In this document: positions 11,299 to 23,059 of the stretch, in pieces
Layout: each line of letters opens with the position of its first letter
Numbering within the stretch: the stretch's first letter is position 1
Source: Plotosus lineatus
Taxonomy: Eukaryota > Chordata > Actinopteri > Siluriformes > Plotosidae
DNA: 64,000 nt
Direction of reading: 5' to 3'
NCBI GenBank assembly: GCA_024760905.1
Contig: CM045733.1
Location: 24,092,501 to 24,156,500, forward strand
The notes under the pieces: generated by a model
Databases searched by the model: none
Told to the model about the DNA's origin: nothing
The model's input: the letters and a program-made list of their open reading frames with translations, nothing else
Program-made: the position numbers and the translations under genes

Positions 11299-13580
11299 TG
11301 GTCGAAAACGTCGAAGGACAAGAGGCGGGAGGCGTGTCCGTTGCCAGAGAGAGAAGAGAAAAGGCATGAGTCTAGGACTGAAAGTAGGGACTTTGAATGT
11401 TGGAACTATGGCAGGAAAGGTAGAGAGCTGGCTGACATGATGCAGAGGAGGAAGGTGGACATAGTGTGTGTCCAGGAGACCAGGTGGAAAGGTAGCAAGG
11501 CTAGAAGCTTAGGAGCAGGGTTTAAGCTGTTTTTTCATGGTGTGGATGGGAAGAGAAATGGAGTCGGAGTCATCTTGAAGGAGGAGTTTGTCAGGAATGT
11601 TCTAGAAGTGAAAAGAGTGTCAGACAGAGTGATGAGTCTCAAGTTAGAAATTGAAGGTGTGATGTTCAATGTGGTTAGCGCTTATGCCCCACAGACAGGA
11701 TGTGAGCGAGAAGAGAAGGAGAGATTCTGGAGTGACTTAGATGAAGTGATGCAGAGTACCCCCAGAGGTGAAAGAGTGGTCATTGGTGCAGACTTCAATG
11801 GACATGTTGGTGCAGGAAACAGAGGGGACAAGGAAGTGATGGGTAGGTTTGGTCAGGAAGTGCTTCCAGATGACTGGACAACTACAGCTAATGTGATCAG
11901 GGAGACAGGTAGGAGAATACTTGGTGTGTCATCTGGAAGGAAAGTAGATAAGGAGACTTGGTGGTGGAATGAGGAAGTGCAGGAGTGTGTACAAAGGAAG
12001 AGGTTAGCTAAGAAGAAGTGGGACATTGAGAAAACCGAAGAGAGTAAACAGGAGTACAGGGAGACACAGCGTAAGGCAAAGGTAGCAGTGTCAAAGGCCA
12101 AACAGAGCGCGTATGATGACTTGTATGCTCGGTTGGAAAGTAAAGAGGGAGAAAATGATTTATACAGGTTGGCACAGCAGAGAAATAGAGATGGGAAGGA
12201 CGTGCAGCAAGTTAGATTGATAAAGGACAGAGAGGGAAATGTATTGACTGATGACAGAAGTGTGCTGGGAAGATGGAAAGAATACTTTGAAGAGCTGATG
12301 AATGAGGAAAATGAGAGAGAAAAAAGAGTAGAAGAGGTGACTGTTGAGGACCAGGAAGTAGCAAAGATTAGTAAGGGTGAAGTGAGGAGGGCATTGAAGA
12401 GGATGAAGAATGGAAAGGCAGTTGGTCCAGATGACATACCGGTGGAGGTATGGAAGTGTCTAGGAGAGGTAGCAGTAGATTTTCTGACAAGAACATTCAA
12501 CAAGGTCTTAGAGAGTGAGAGGATGCCAGAGGAATGGAGGAGAAGTGTGCTGGTGCCCATTTTTTAAGAACAAGGGAGACATGCAGAGTTGTGGCAACTA
12601 CAGAGGGATAAAGTTGATGAGCCATACAATGAAGTTATAGGAAAGAATAGTGGAAGCTAGACTAAGGGCAGAGGTCAGCATCTGTGAACAACAGTTTGGT
12701 TTCATGCCAAGAAAGAGCACCACAGATGCAGTGTTTGCCTTGAGGATGTTAATGGAGAAGTACAGAGAAGGTCAGAAGGAGCTGCATTGTGCCTTTGTGG
12801 ATCTGGAGAAAGCATATGACAGGGTGCCGAGAGAAGAACTGTGGTATTGCATGAGGAAGTCTGGAGTGGCAGAGAAGTATGTTAGAGTGGAGCAGGACAT
12901 GTATGAGAGATGTAAGACAGTGGTGAGGTGTGCTGTCGGTGTGAAAGAAGAGTTCAAGGTGGAGGTGGGACTGCATCAAGGGTCAGCTCTCAGCTCCTTC
13001 TTGTTTGCTATGGTGATGGACAGGCTGACAGACGAGGTTAGACAAGATTCCCCATGGACTATGATGTTTGCAGATGACATTGTGATCTGTAGTGAGAGCA
13101 GAGAACAAGTGCAGGAAAATCTAGAGAGGTGGAGGTATGCCCTGGAAAGGAGGGGAATGAAGATTAGCTTCAGTAAGACGGTGTTGAGGCCAACGATGTT
13201 GTATGGTTTAGCTTGAGGTAGCAGAGATGAAAATGTTGAGGTTCTCTTTGGGAGTAACGAGGATGGATAGGATTAGGAATGAGCACATCAGAGGGACAGC
13301 ACATGAAAGATGTTTTTGGAGACAAAGTCAGAGAGGCTAGATTGAGATGGTTTGGACATGTACAGAGGAGGGATAGTGAGTATATTGGTAATAGGATACT
13401 GAGGCTGGAACTACCAGGCAGAAGGCCTAGAGGAAGGCCAAAGAGACAATTCATGGATGTGGTGATGGAGGACATGAAGGTAGTTGGTATAAGAGAAGAA
13501 GATGCAAAGGATAGGGTGAGATGGAGGCAGATGATACACCGTGGCAACCCCTGAAGGGAAAAGCTGAAAGGAAAAGAAGA
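11299..13580 (+). mobile_element. RTE LINE copy B, 3' part
   Basis: This resumes the + strand element inside its 5' UTR at tggtcgaaaacgtcg and ends in cccctgaagggaaaagctg...aaaagaaga at 13,580, directly before the second copy of the 17-bp duplication. It is shorter than copy A because of internal deletions. Confidence 0.85.
11364..13554 (+). pseudogene. RTE endonuclease-reverse transcriptase with internal deletions
   Basis: An open stretch to 12,567 carries the endonuclease and the start of RT. About 130 codons are missing at 11,853 (VMGRFG joins directly to QEVLPDDW), which removes the end of the endonuclease and the linker. A frameshift near 12,566 is followed by RT codons to 13,200 (FADDIVICSES), a second deletion, and the C-terminal region at 13,279-13,554. 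It is non-functional. Confidence 0.8.
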
Positions 13581-13823
13581 TTTCAACGAGTAAATCTGAA
13601 CATTTAAACATTTCTTCTTCTTTGATACAGTACCTCCAGATAAATGTAATATGCTTAAATAAATCACAAATATTAAATTTTTCTCCATCTTCAAGCCCAC
13701 AAAATTAGCATCAGGTTTTGCAGATTAGGTGTCACCGATTAGAACTTCCTGCAGAAAGAGTCTGTCTTATTTTACACACACATTTAGGGTCTTCTTTCCA
13801 ATTGAATTGTGTGGTGTTATGAT

Positions 13824-14321
13824 TCTACTACCCCCATTTCACTGGAGCGCGGCAGACTCGCGGAAGCAAAACAGTAGTCATCCTCCAACATTCCTCAGTC
13901 ATTCTGTCATCTTCCATGTTCTTCCTTACGATTCGGAAGGTATTCCTCCTCTTCCGTCAGGCCAAAATCTTCTGAGAACGTGCTTTTGAACATGTTCAAA
14001 AGTGTGTTCATGGAAAAATTTACTGACAATTTTCTGTCACGTTCTGCAGTCCTTCCGCAAACGTTCCGTGATCATTCCTTTTATTCCACAAGTCTTCCAT
14101 GAACGTTCCGCGAACATTCCTCCTTCTTCCAGATGGTCAAAAGCGGCCACCGAATCCCCATGGAATACTCACGGAAGGTTTGCGGAATACATGCGGAACA
14201 TTTGCGGAATGGTTGTGGATAACATGGAAGACTTGCGTAACACTCAAGGAAGTCAATTCCACTATAAATTATTCCAGTTCATTCACTTTATTCTGTTTTC
14301 CTGTTCATGTAATAAAGTTTT
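13824..14321. mobile_element. Left half of a TTCCG-rich inverted-repeat element
   Basis: The terminus at 13,824-13,852 (core acccccatttcactgg) is matched in inverted orientation at 19,082-19,110 with about 3 mismatches in 29. Inside, variants of gaacRttccgcgaac recur on both strands, for example around 14,055-14,130 and 14,160-14,220, like subterminal transposase-binding repeats. No transposase frame is recognised. The Ty3 element starts at 14,322. Confidence 0.45.
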
Positions 14322-14600
14322 TGTTAAGCCTGGGGTGTATGCATTGGACACAGAGATGCAGGAGACCAAGAGAAGGTTCAAACGATTTATTAAACACTAG
14401 GAACTGCAAATCATGGGAATACTAAGTCAATGGAACTGGTCGAGCATGAAGCAAGAACCAGGGGTCAAAAAGAAAGCCAAGGAGCAGAATCACAGGGAAA
14501 ACAATCTTCTTACAGCGGAGGGAAGTGCGCCGCTCCCATTTATAGCTGGCTGCTTGCTGATTGCAGATTGAGACCAGGTACGCTCTGCTGGAACTCGCCT
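14322..14600 (-). repeat. 3' LTR of the Ty3 element, truncated
   Basis: Matches 18,111-18,300 with extra internal sequence at about 14,430-14,505, but breaks off at ggaactcgcc. The last about 90 bp of the other LTR (ctgctggcaaccgccacgcc to cataaca) are absent. The break joins LTR directly to integrase codons, which indicates one deletion of the 3' end of pol plus the LTR start. Confidence 0.8.
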
Positions 14601-14602
14601 TG

Positions 14603-15466
14603 TGTGCATATTCGACCCATGGGAGGTGTGTGGCCCAGGAGGCTGGAAGGTGGGACGCAACACAGCACAGGGAGGATCCGAGGCTTTGATTCATGTGTAC
14701 CACCTGCCTGTCCGGCTGAGGATGGTAGCCAGAGGTCAAGCTGCAGGAGACTCCCAAGGTGTCGCAGAACGCCTTCCAAACTCTGCATGCAAGCTGGAAG
14801 CCCCGGTCTGAAACAACGTCCTGGGGGATGCCATGGAGACGAAAGACGTGTTGGACTAGGAGGCCCGCTGTTTCCATTGCTGAGGGGAGTTTAGGTAGAG
14901 CAACGAAGTGAACCGCCTTGGAGAACTGGTCCACTACTGTCAGGATAACAGTGTTGCCCTCAGATGGGGGTAAACCTGTGACAAAATCCATCGCAATGTG
15001 TGACCAGGGGCGATGGGGAACGGGTAAGGGTTGGAGGAGGCCCGTGGGTGCACGATGGGAGGACTTGCTCCGGGCACAGGTGGCACAAGCTCCCACAAAT
15101 TCCCTGGTGTCAACTGCCATCGTTGGCCAGCAGAAGCATTGTCGGAGCAGGAAGAGAGTTCAGTGGGCTCCGGGGTGGCAGGCTAATTTTCAGGAGTGAG
15201 CCCACTGGAGTGCTGGGGTTCTGGCCGGCGGGGGAACATATAGTGTTCATATAGTGTTGGGGGCACCCGATGGGCTCCAGTTCCCCCTGATGGGCGTCCC
15301 GAACTAGCCGTTCTACCGCCCATTGGGCTGCTCTGAGTATACAGGATGAGGGCAAGATGGTCTCTATGGTAGTGTCTTCACCTGAGGAGAACTGCCTGGA
15401 GAGAGTGTCTGGCTTTGTATTTCGGGAGCCGGGTCGGCATGTTAGGGTGAAGTTTAACCTCCCCAA
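14603..15466 (-). pseudogene. Ty3 integrase, truncated and mutated
   Basis: Contains the zinc-finger end ([11 protein letters not shown]), the core motif MDFVTGLP with the first Asp, and VSDRG with the second Asp. The third catalytic position, normally Glu in the stretch after SGYHPQ, is replaced: the sequence reads [10 protein letters not shown]. The frame leaves element homology after WVEYAHK, where the deletion into the LTR begins. The 15,110-15,466 frame is the linker between RNase H and integrase and includes KPDTLSR. Confidence 0.8.
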
Positions 15467-15469
15467 GTA

Positions 15470-16540
15470 GCGTGACCATCATGCCTGATGGGAGTTCAAC
15501 CTCTTGGCTGTACGGAGGTAGGATAGGTTTTTATGGTCGGTCTGCCCCTTCCAGCCAGTGCCTCCACTCCTGGAGTGTCAAGACCACTGCCAGCAGCTCG
15601 TGATTCCCAACATCATAATTCTGTTTCGCCGGGGACAAGCGACAGGAGAACAAGGCACATGGGTGTAGCTTCTGGTCTGTGGAAGATCGTTGGGAGAGGA
15701 CCACCCCCACCCCTGAGTCTGAGGTGTCGACTTCCACCACAAACTGCAGCAAGGGGTCCGGGTGGATCAGAATGGGCGTGTGGACGAATTTAGCCTTCAG
15801 CCTGTCAAACGCCGCCTGGGTACTTGGGGACCACTGGAACGGGGTCTTGGGTGATGTCAACTGTGTGCGGAGAGCTGCTAAGCAGCTGTAGTCCCGCACA
15901 AACCGGCGATAGAAGTTTGCGAACCCCAGGAACTTCTGCAGCTGTTTCTGCGTCCCTGGAGTCGGCCACTCCGCCACTGCCTTCACCTTCGCTGGATCAA
16001 GTCTTATCTGCCCCTTCTCCATGATGAACCCCAGGAAAGAGACTGAGGGGACATGAAACTTGCATTTTTCTGCCTTAACGAACAACCTGTTCTCCAAGAG
16101 CCTCTTTAGTACCATTCTCATGTGGCGGAGATGTTCGTCTTGGTCTCTAGAGAAGATCAGAATGTCGTCCAGGTATATAAATACAAAGCGGTTCAACATG
16201 TCCCTAAGCACATCATTGACCAGAGCTTGGAAAACCACCGGGGCATTGGTTAGTCCGAATGGCATGACCAGGTATTCAAAGTGCCCCAGGGGCGTGTGAA
16301 AGCCATCTTCCACTCGTCCCCCTCTCAAATTCAGACTAAATGGTAGGCATTTCTCAGGTCCAGCTTGGAAAAATGGTAGCATCGTGGAGAAGGCTGAAGG
16401 CTGAATTGATTAGGGGGAGAGGGTACTTGTTTTTGATGGTGATCTGGTTTAGGCCCATGTAATCGATGCAAGGTTTCAGGGTCTTGTCTTTCTTTTCTAC
16501 GAAGAAGAATCCCACACCTACCGGGGAAGATGAGGGCCAA
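15470..16540 (-). pseudogene. Ty3 reverse transcriptase/RNase H fragments
   Basis: The 16,540-16,331 frame ends with [12 protein letters not shown] and the 16,382-15,531 frame contains [11 protein letters not shown] and the catalytic YLDD, followed by RNase H residues ([22 protein letters not shown]). A frameshift separates the two near 16,360. The order and motifs are those of Ty3/gypsy pol. Confidence 0.85.
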
Positions 16541-17011
16541 ATGAGACCTGCAGCTAGCGACTCGTTAATCTATGCCTCCATGGCATCTTTCTCCGGCTTC
16601 AGGAGATTGTATAGTCGCTGGGAAGGGAGTGTAGAACCTGGGAGTAGGTCAATGGCGCAGTCTTACGGTCGATGAGGAGGTAAGGAGCGAGCCCGGTCCT
16701 TGCTGAAAGCCTCTTGCAGGTCATGATATTCTTTGGGCACACCGACTAAGTCCAGATCCTCTAGGTTGACCAGGGTTCGTGAAGCTTGGGAGGGTACGGC
16801 CGCCATTAGGCAGTGTTACAGACAGTAGTCACTCCAGTTGCATATGGTGAGGGTGCGCCAGTCTATGCTGGGATTGTGGGTCTGCAACCAGGGCCATCCC
16901 AACACTAGGGGAGAGAGAGGCAGGGAGAACAAACAGTTCAAAATATTCCTGGTGGTTACCCGAGAAAGTGAGTTTCACTGGCTTGGTCTTGTGCGGGACG
17001 CGAGCGATGAG

Positions 17012-17332
17012 TCAGCCATCTATGGCCACTACCTCCTTGGGGGTCTCGAGTTCATACATGGGCCGGTCGTGGAGCTCAACCATCCCCTGATCGATAAAGT
17101 TAGTGTCAGCGCCTGAGTCAATAAATACGTCTACAGGATGAGACTGTTGCACGGAGTGTAGCGTACCTTGAACTTGCAGGCACTTTCCGGGTGTTGTGGA
17201 GGATCCTCTCGTAGCTGTCGGGCCCTGCCTCACGGGGAACTGGGCGAGGTAATGGCCCTTTTCGGCTGCAGAGACCATTGGCCAGCTGCCAAGCCTCCCT
17301 TCAGCAGTCAGTCTGGTGCAGTTTACCTGCAT
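17012..17332 (-). pseudogene. Ty3 protease region
   Basis: Reads VDVFIDSGADTNFID, an aspartic protease with a DSGA active-site motif, downstream of gag in the element's orientation. The surrounding pol is broken by frameshifts on both sides (no clean frame at 16,541-17,010). Confidence 0.75.
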
Positions 17333-17355
17333 GGGTTCTTGACCGTTATCCTCCC

Positions 17356-18091
17356 TCAGAGGGGGAACTGGTGAGTGAGTTCAAGTTGGGGCCCCCTACC
17401 CTCTCTCTCAGCCGGTTGTTCAGTCTGGTAGACAAGGCGATTAACTCCTCCAAGAGTAGTCGTCTTGTCTCGGGCCACAAGCTCATCTTTCAGCCGTTCA
17501 TTGAGCCCCTGCAGGAAAGCCCCCCCGAAGCGCGGGGTCGTTCCAGCCACTTTCAATGGTGAGAATCCGGACTCAGATGGCAAACTCTGCCACCGACTGT
17601 GAGTCTTGCCGAATTTATAGGAGCTGGGAGCTTTCCTCCTCCCCTTTCGCCGGACGATCAAAAACCTTCATTTCTTACATGAACTGGTCTAACTGGGAGG
17701 ATAATTCCGGGGTATGGGTGTTGACCGCTAGCGCCCAGGACGAGGTGAGCGGCTGCTGACTGAAGACGAGCGAACACTGGTGAAGGAATTGTGCGCAGGA
17801 GCCGATCGCGCCCGAATACCTGGATGGCGTGGGTATGAGTGGTTCTCGGTGAGTGGGGAGTATAGCTGGTGCTGGCGTGGCTGCCGCAGTGGAAAGTGAA
17901 AGGTGAGGGGGCGGGGTCGCAGCAGTGAGGTGAGTGGCGACGGCATCCATCCTTCTGCCGAGCTGCCCCAAGCTAGTGGTGATGTGCTGGAGATTGCCCA
18001 TCTTCTGATGCAAGGGGGAGTTGTGTCGTCCCAGCAGGGCACCCTGCTCAGATGGTGCCTGCCAAAGCTGCACGGTCTCTGCTGGGTCCAT
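17356..18091 (-). pseudogene. Ty3 gag-like fragment
   Basis: Starts MDPAETVQLW at 18,091, only about 19 nt after the 5' LTR, and runs to about 17,675, then continues in another frame to 17,356. It is rich in Pro/Ala/Thr and Gln, as in gag N-termini of fish Ty3 elements. A CCHC knuckle is not clear. The frameshift near 17,670 makes it defective. Confidence 0.6.
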
Positions 18092-18110
18092 GTTTCAGGT
18101 CAGAAGATTC

Positions 18111-18392
18111 TGTTAAGCCTGGGGTGTATGGGTTGGACCCAGAGATGCAGGAGACGAAGAGAAGGTTCAAATGATTTATTAAACACTAGGAACTGCAAAT
18201 CACGGGAATACAATTGTCTGACAGTGGAGGGAAGCGTGCCGCTCCCATTTATAGCTGGTTGCTTGCTGATTGCAGATTGAGACCAGGTGCGCTCTGCTGG
18301 AACTCACCTGCTGGCAACCGCCACGCCCCTTGCCAATGCCTGCAATGACTTGAGAAGAGAATTAATGCCCCGCGCCAGCACAGACCATAACA
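18111..18392 (-). repeat. 5' LTR of the Ty3 element
   Basis: A complete LTR of 282 bp with TG...CA ends. The attttcccat-like stretch gctcccatttatagctgg contains a TATA-like tttata on the - strand side (tataaat), which may be the promoter. A canonical primer-binding site right after the LTR was not recognised. Confidence 0.8.
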
Positions 18393-18397
18393 GTTTT

Positions 18398-19110
18398 AAA
18401 GTTATAATCACTGTGGTTTGGGCTTGTGTGCATGGTTTTTAGTCTGGAATGACTTATTGAGGTACAAATAAAAGGAACGTATTGACATTATTGATATTAA
18501 ACATCTTAACATATGTTAAATTTTAAATTTATTGTAAATTATTAACATATTGCACATTAGAAACATATGGTAAATTACAAACATATGTTCAATTTTAAAT
18601 TTATTGTACATTATAAACATATTATACATTATAAACATATAGTATGAATGAGAGAATGAGCTTCCTTGGTCATTCCGTGTATTTATAGGCAGAATCAGGA
18701 GCAAATCCTTTGATCTTTGCAGATTTTTCCTCGCTGAAACATGGTTACTCTGGGTATTCCTCAGTCATTCCTTAGTCATTCCATGTTGAATGTGAATGTT
18801 CCGCAATCATTCTGTAGCACTTCCTTCTTAAATGGAGTAGTGCAGTTGTCGTTCCTTGAGTGTTCCGTGCTTCCCGTGAACATTCCGTGAATTATCCGAA
18901 GGTCTTTCTTTGCAATCCGCACTGGTTCCGAAGGTAATCCGAGCGCTTTTATGCATGTATTCCGACATTGTACCATGGTCTTTCCGTGTCTTTTCCGCAC
19001 ATTTCGTGAACATTCCATTCTCCATGTAAAAATGCAGAAGCTCCTCTATAGAGGGTGTTCCGCGCCTTTCTGCCACGATCTCCGCGTTCCAGTGAAATGG
19101 GGGTATAAGA
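18398..19110. mobile_element. Right half of the TTCCG-rich inverted-repeat element
   Basis: Continues the element split by the Ty3 insertion. First comes AT-rich sequence with repeated aaacatat(a/g) units (about 18,500-18,650), then many ttccgtgaacattccg-like motifs (18,780-19,080), and the inverted terminus ccagtgaaatgggggtataa at 19,091-19,110. No coding region is recognised. Confidence 0.45.
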
Positions 19111-19724
19111 TTCAGAGTTGACCCACCTGAACCCACCTGAGCTGCATTCATTAGCCACGTGCAGCAATATACCACAGCTCTGAAACCACTAGGGATTCTA
19201 TGCAGTTGTGTCTCATTTCAATTCATGAATGACTCAGTGTATGGACATTTGCAAATAATTGATAGTATTTTGTTACCTGTGTTTCCAAGTCTTGTTTTTT
19301 CCTGTTGCTCTATCTGGCTTTTGGAGCTTTTTTAGATTTTTAACTTTACCTGATATATCATTTATTTACCACATGACCAATTTTTCCTGTTATGGTTTGA
19401 GTCTATTAGATACAATAAACAAATAAATAAAATCTTGAAGAACCACAAAATTTCAGCACAGAATCTGCAGGTAGTTTCTGCAAATACTAGCGTGAATTAG
19501 CTTATGTTTACAATCAGAAAACGATTGCACGAATTTGACCTGTATAAGAGGCATGTCAGGAAAAATATTTGCTGTTCCACAAAGGTCATTAGAGCAAGAA
19601 CACATATTTCAGTGACCAAATATATATATAATATATTAGAATTTTGAAATAATATGCTCTGGACAAATAAATCAGTTGTTTGACCACACTCACAGTAAAC
19701 ATGTAAATAGGATAAGAACCTAAT
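19111..19724. other. Interval without recognised features
   Basis: AT-rich, with a short (TA)n at about 19,620-19,632. No open frame with recognisable motifs and no named repeat was seen. Confidence 0.5.
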
Positions 19725-20040
19725 CACAGCTGCGAAGCATGGTAGTGGAAATGTGATGGTTTGGGGGTTGCTTTACCGCATCAGGGACTGAATAGTTTGA
19801 AGTCACCTCTGAATTCTGCAAGAAATTAAGGAGTGTTTGAAGATAATATCATGTTTTCCATCTTTTGCACAATAATGATTCTAAGTGCACTGGAACATTC
19901 AAGAAGGAATTTCACACACAGACAAAAAAAATGGAGCAATATTAAAATCTGTATTTGAATCCCTTTGAAATGTTGTGAGGGAAACTGAATAGGATAGTAT
20001 ATGCAGGAAAACCTTCCAATCTGCTGTAGCAAATAAACTT
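19725..20040 (+). mobile_element. Highly decayed Tc1-like transposase remnant
   Basis: The phrase gcatggtagtggaaatgtgatggtttggggg corresponds to the conserved HGGGSVMVWG-type stretch of Tc1 transposases, and the next 250 bp follow that layout only loosely. There are no intact ends. Assignment rests on one motif. Confidence 0.45.
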
Positions 20041-20282
20041 TTGCAAGCCAATGTGGTATACTGGGGGACAGTTATGAAAGTGGCAACAATAAGTTATTTC
20101 TACTGAAAGGGGAAATGCTAACTTCTGATGCCAAAGGTTTTTCTACATACAGTACTCCATCAAGAAATCATGCCTTTAATTTAATTTTCTTGAGTGAATA
20201 AGTTAAACATTGTTTCCTTTGTGTGGTGCACACATTGATCATGTTTATCTGTAACCACTGTTTTGATCCTGAGTGGCTCATC

Positions 20283-22730
20283 GACATTTAGATTTTACAC
20301 TTACAGCATTTAGCAGATGCTCTTATCCAGAGCTACTTACAGAAGTACTTTAAAGTCTCTATCAAATAATGTATTCTTATACTTTTTTTTTTGGTGGCAT
20401 TTGTATTTGTATACAAATAGTGCTTAATCTAAGTACTGATAAAAAAAAGGTAAGTGTCAGCCATGGTTTCAAAATACCCTCAGCTGTCCGGATGTCCAGA
20501 AGTTCATTCCACCACCTTGGAGCCAGAGCAGAAAAGGGCTTAGATGCAATTTTCCCTTGTCCCTTGGTAGAGGGAGGGATCAGCCTAGCACTGCTAGAGC
20601 ATCTAAGAGAATGTGATATAGTGCAAGGTGTCATAAGTGCTTTAAGCTAGGAAGGTGCAGCTCCATTTTTGGCTTTGTAGGCAAGCGTCAGCATTTTAAA
20701 TCAAATGTGAGCAGCTACAGGAAGCCAGTGGAGAGATCGTAGCAGTGGCACAGTGTGAGAAAATTTGGGAAGGTTCAAAACAAGCCAGGCAGCTGCATTC
20801 TGGATAATTTACAGAGGTCAAATAGTGCTCAAAAGGTAGACCTGCAAGGACTGAGTTGCAGTAATCTAGTCTTGAGATGACAAGGGACTGAACAAGTTTC
20901 TGAGTGGCCTTACTGGAAAAAAATGGATAAAATGCTCGGACATTAAAGAGATGAAATCGACATGATCGAGAAAGATTAGTGATATGAGAAGGACAGGCAC
21001 TTATCCATGGTTACTCCAAGGCTTCGTGCAGTGCCTGAAGGAAAGATTACAACATTGTTCAAGGACATTGCAAGATCCTGATGTTGGGATGAGTCAGCTG
21101 GAATGAACAGCAATTCACTCTTGCTGGGATTAAGCTTTAGCTGGTGAGCAAAGTCAGTGTGAAGAGGATGTGGATCCCTCCATGTAACCTCATATGAGTG
21201 ACCTTCCAGGTAGCAAGCAAACCACTGCCATGCTACACTGCAATTTTCTAGAGTCCTAAGGTTGGACAAGAGAGTCTTGTGGTTGATTATGCCCAATGCT
21301 GCTGAAAGGTCGAGGTGGATGAGGACTGATGACATCTTGGCTGATCTTGCGGCATGTAGCTTTTCTGTAACAGCCAAGAGTGTAGTCTCTGTGGAATGTG
21401 CTGCTTTGGAGCCAGATTGATTAGGGTCAAGGAGGTAATTCTGCAAAATATAGAAAGACATTATACATAAACATTATAAAGTTATAAACAGTGCATTCAA
21501 GAATTTTAGAAAGGAAAGGAAGAATGATACTGGCCTGTAGTTGCTGATGTCCGATGTATCCAGAGATGTTTTTTGAAGATGGGTGAAACCCTGAATGCTG
21601 TTGGTACTTGGCCAGATGATATGGACTTATTAATGATAGTGGATGTAAATAGAAGAAGATCTTGAGAGATAGTCTGGAGTATTGTTGATGGAATGGATCT
21701 AATGAGCAGGTGGTAGGATTGCATGATGAAATGGCTTACTGGATGTCTTCATTTGTGAGACTGGAAAACTGTGCAAGGGAAGGGAAAGTGGAATTTATGC
21801 TGTGTTGAGTAGGAGTTGGGGTGGGAGTGACTTTCTCACAGATTTTTTTATTAAATCTTCCTATCAAAGAGGTTAGCAAAGTCTTTAGCAGTCAGTGAGT
21901 ATTGGGAAAGTGGAGCAGATGGATTGAGTAATGATGAAAAGACGTTGTGAAGTTTGCGTTGGTCTTGTGCAGCACTGTCCAACTTTTTCTTGTTGATGGC
22001 TGTCTTAGCAGAAGTCACATCAGATGAAACTGTTCATAGGCGAGCATGGTAGGAAGCCAGATCTGATTCAAGTTGAGATTTTCTTTCACCTTCTATCAGA
22101 TGTTCTGAGTTGTACAATTACTTCAGAGTACCTTCGAGAATTAAGGAGCTGTACAAGAAGTCTTCTTGGCTTTTTAAGATAAAGGGCAGAGACGATCCAT
22201 AGAAATAGAGAGTGAAGAGAGGAAAGTGTCAGTAGCAGATTCAAGTGTTAGGGGAGAAAAGGAGACTGTGTTAGGAAGATAAGATAGAGTAAAGGAATCA
22301 AATGATGAAGGAGATACAGTGTGGAGCTTTTGTCGAGTGGGGGAAGAAAATTGAGAGCTAGTCTTAAATAGAAGCGGTAAATTGAAACTAAAGGAAACCA
22401 AGTGGTGGACAGAGATGTGGAGTAGAGTGGCATTAATGCCTGTGACTGGAGAGAGACAACTGAAAACAAGATGCAACAGAATCCTTCCTTTGTGTGTGTG
22501 TGAGGGCAGTTATAAATGAAAGAAAAAGGAGTAAAGAAGAGGGAGCAGGCCAGAGGACTGGAACTCATCAGAGGGGAGTTGAATGTCTCCCATAAAAGTG
22601 AGAGGGGTGTTGTCAGTGAGGAAAGTGCTGAGGAGTGTGTCCATTTCTTTTAGAAAGTCTCCTAGGGGTCAGGGAGGGAGAGCAGTAGATAATAATAATG
22701 AGGAGATCTCATCTGCCATAACAGTGAGCG
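20283..22730 (-). mobile_element. L2-like LINE, decayed
   Basis: On the - strand from 22,730: endonuclease remnants, then RT fragments SGSKAAHSTETTLLAVTEKL (about 21,415-21,356) and SRLDYCNSVLAG (about 20,860), then ALAPRWWNELLDIRTAEG (about 20,525-20,480). These are typical of the L2/CR1 group. The 3' end reads gctctggataagagcatctg in element orientation near 20,330-20,300, a tail also seen in a SINE at 28,674. There are many frameshifts and stops, and no intact ORF. Confidence 0.75.
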
Positions 22731-22844
22731 ACATGGCTGGCCTTGATAAACCAGTTAACACATTACAACAAATTTGGTAAAAAATTTACCAAAGAATTTC
22801 TCTGCAAACCTACGCATCCCAAATAGATAAGCCAGTCATGAACT

Positions 22845-22985
22845 TCTTCTTCTTCTTTTCCTTTCGGCGGTTCCCTTCAGGGGTTGCCACAGCGAATCAT
22901 CTGCCTCCATCTCACCCTATCCTCTGCATCTTCTTCTCTTACACCAACTGCCTTCATGTCCTCCTTCACCACGTCGATGATGATG
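22845..22985 (-). mobile_element. RTE LINE 3' fragment
   Basis: The last about 140 bp of the resident RTE family (on the + strand: ttttcctttcggcggttccc, caggggttgccacagcgaat, ccttcatgtcctccttcacc). It is a 5'-truncated insertion, with no clear duplication seen. Confidence 0.75.
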
Positions 22986-23059
22986 GCAAGAAAAACTCCA
23001 TCAGTTGACATGAGTGTATAATTAGGTACACATAGATTTCAGAATACCACTTGGACATC

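Larger units (their letters stand above)
14322..18392 (-). mobile_element. Ty3/gypsy LTR retrotransposon, inactivated
   Basis: LTRs start tgttaagcc and end cataaca on the + strand (TG...CA on both strands) and are flanked by a 5-bp duplication, gtttt, at 14,317-14,321 and 18,393-18,397. The internal order on the - strand is gag, protease, RT, RNase H, integrase, the Ty3 order. There is no env. The integrase C-terminus and part of the 3' LTR are deleted. It is inserted in the TTCCG-rich element. Confidence 0.9.

Noticed and set aside
14000..14250. Recurring TTCCG motifs as a CRISPR array
   Set aside because: The motifs are short, imperfect, on both strands and irregularly spaced in a eukaryotic transposon; there are no direct repeats with uniform spacers.
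14322..18392. The LTR element as an endogenous retrovirus
   Set aside because: Gag-protease-RT-RNase H-integrase of Ty3 type, no env frame and no room for one. It is best called a Ty3/gypsy retrotransposon.
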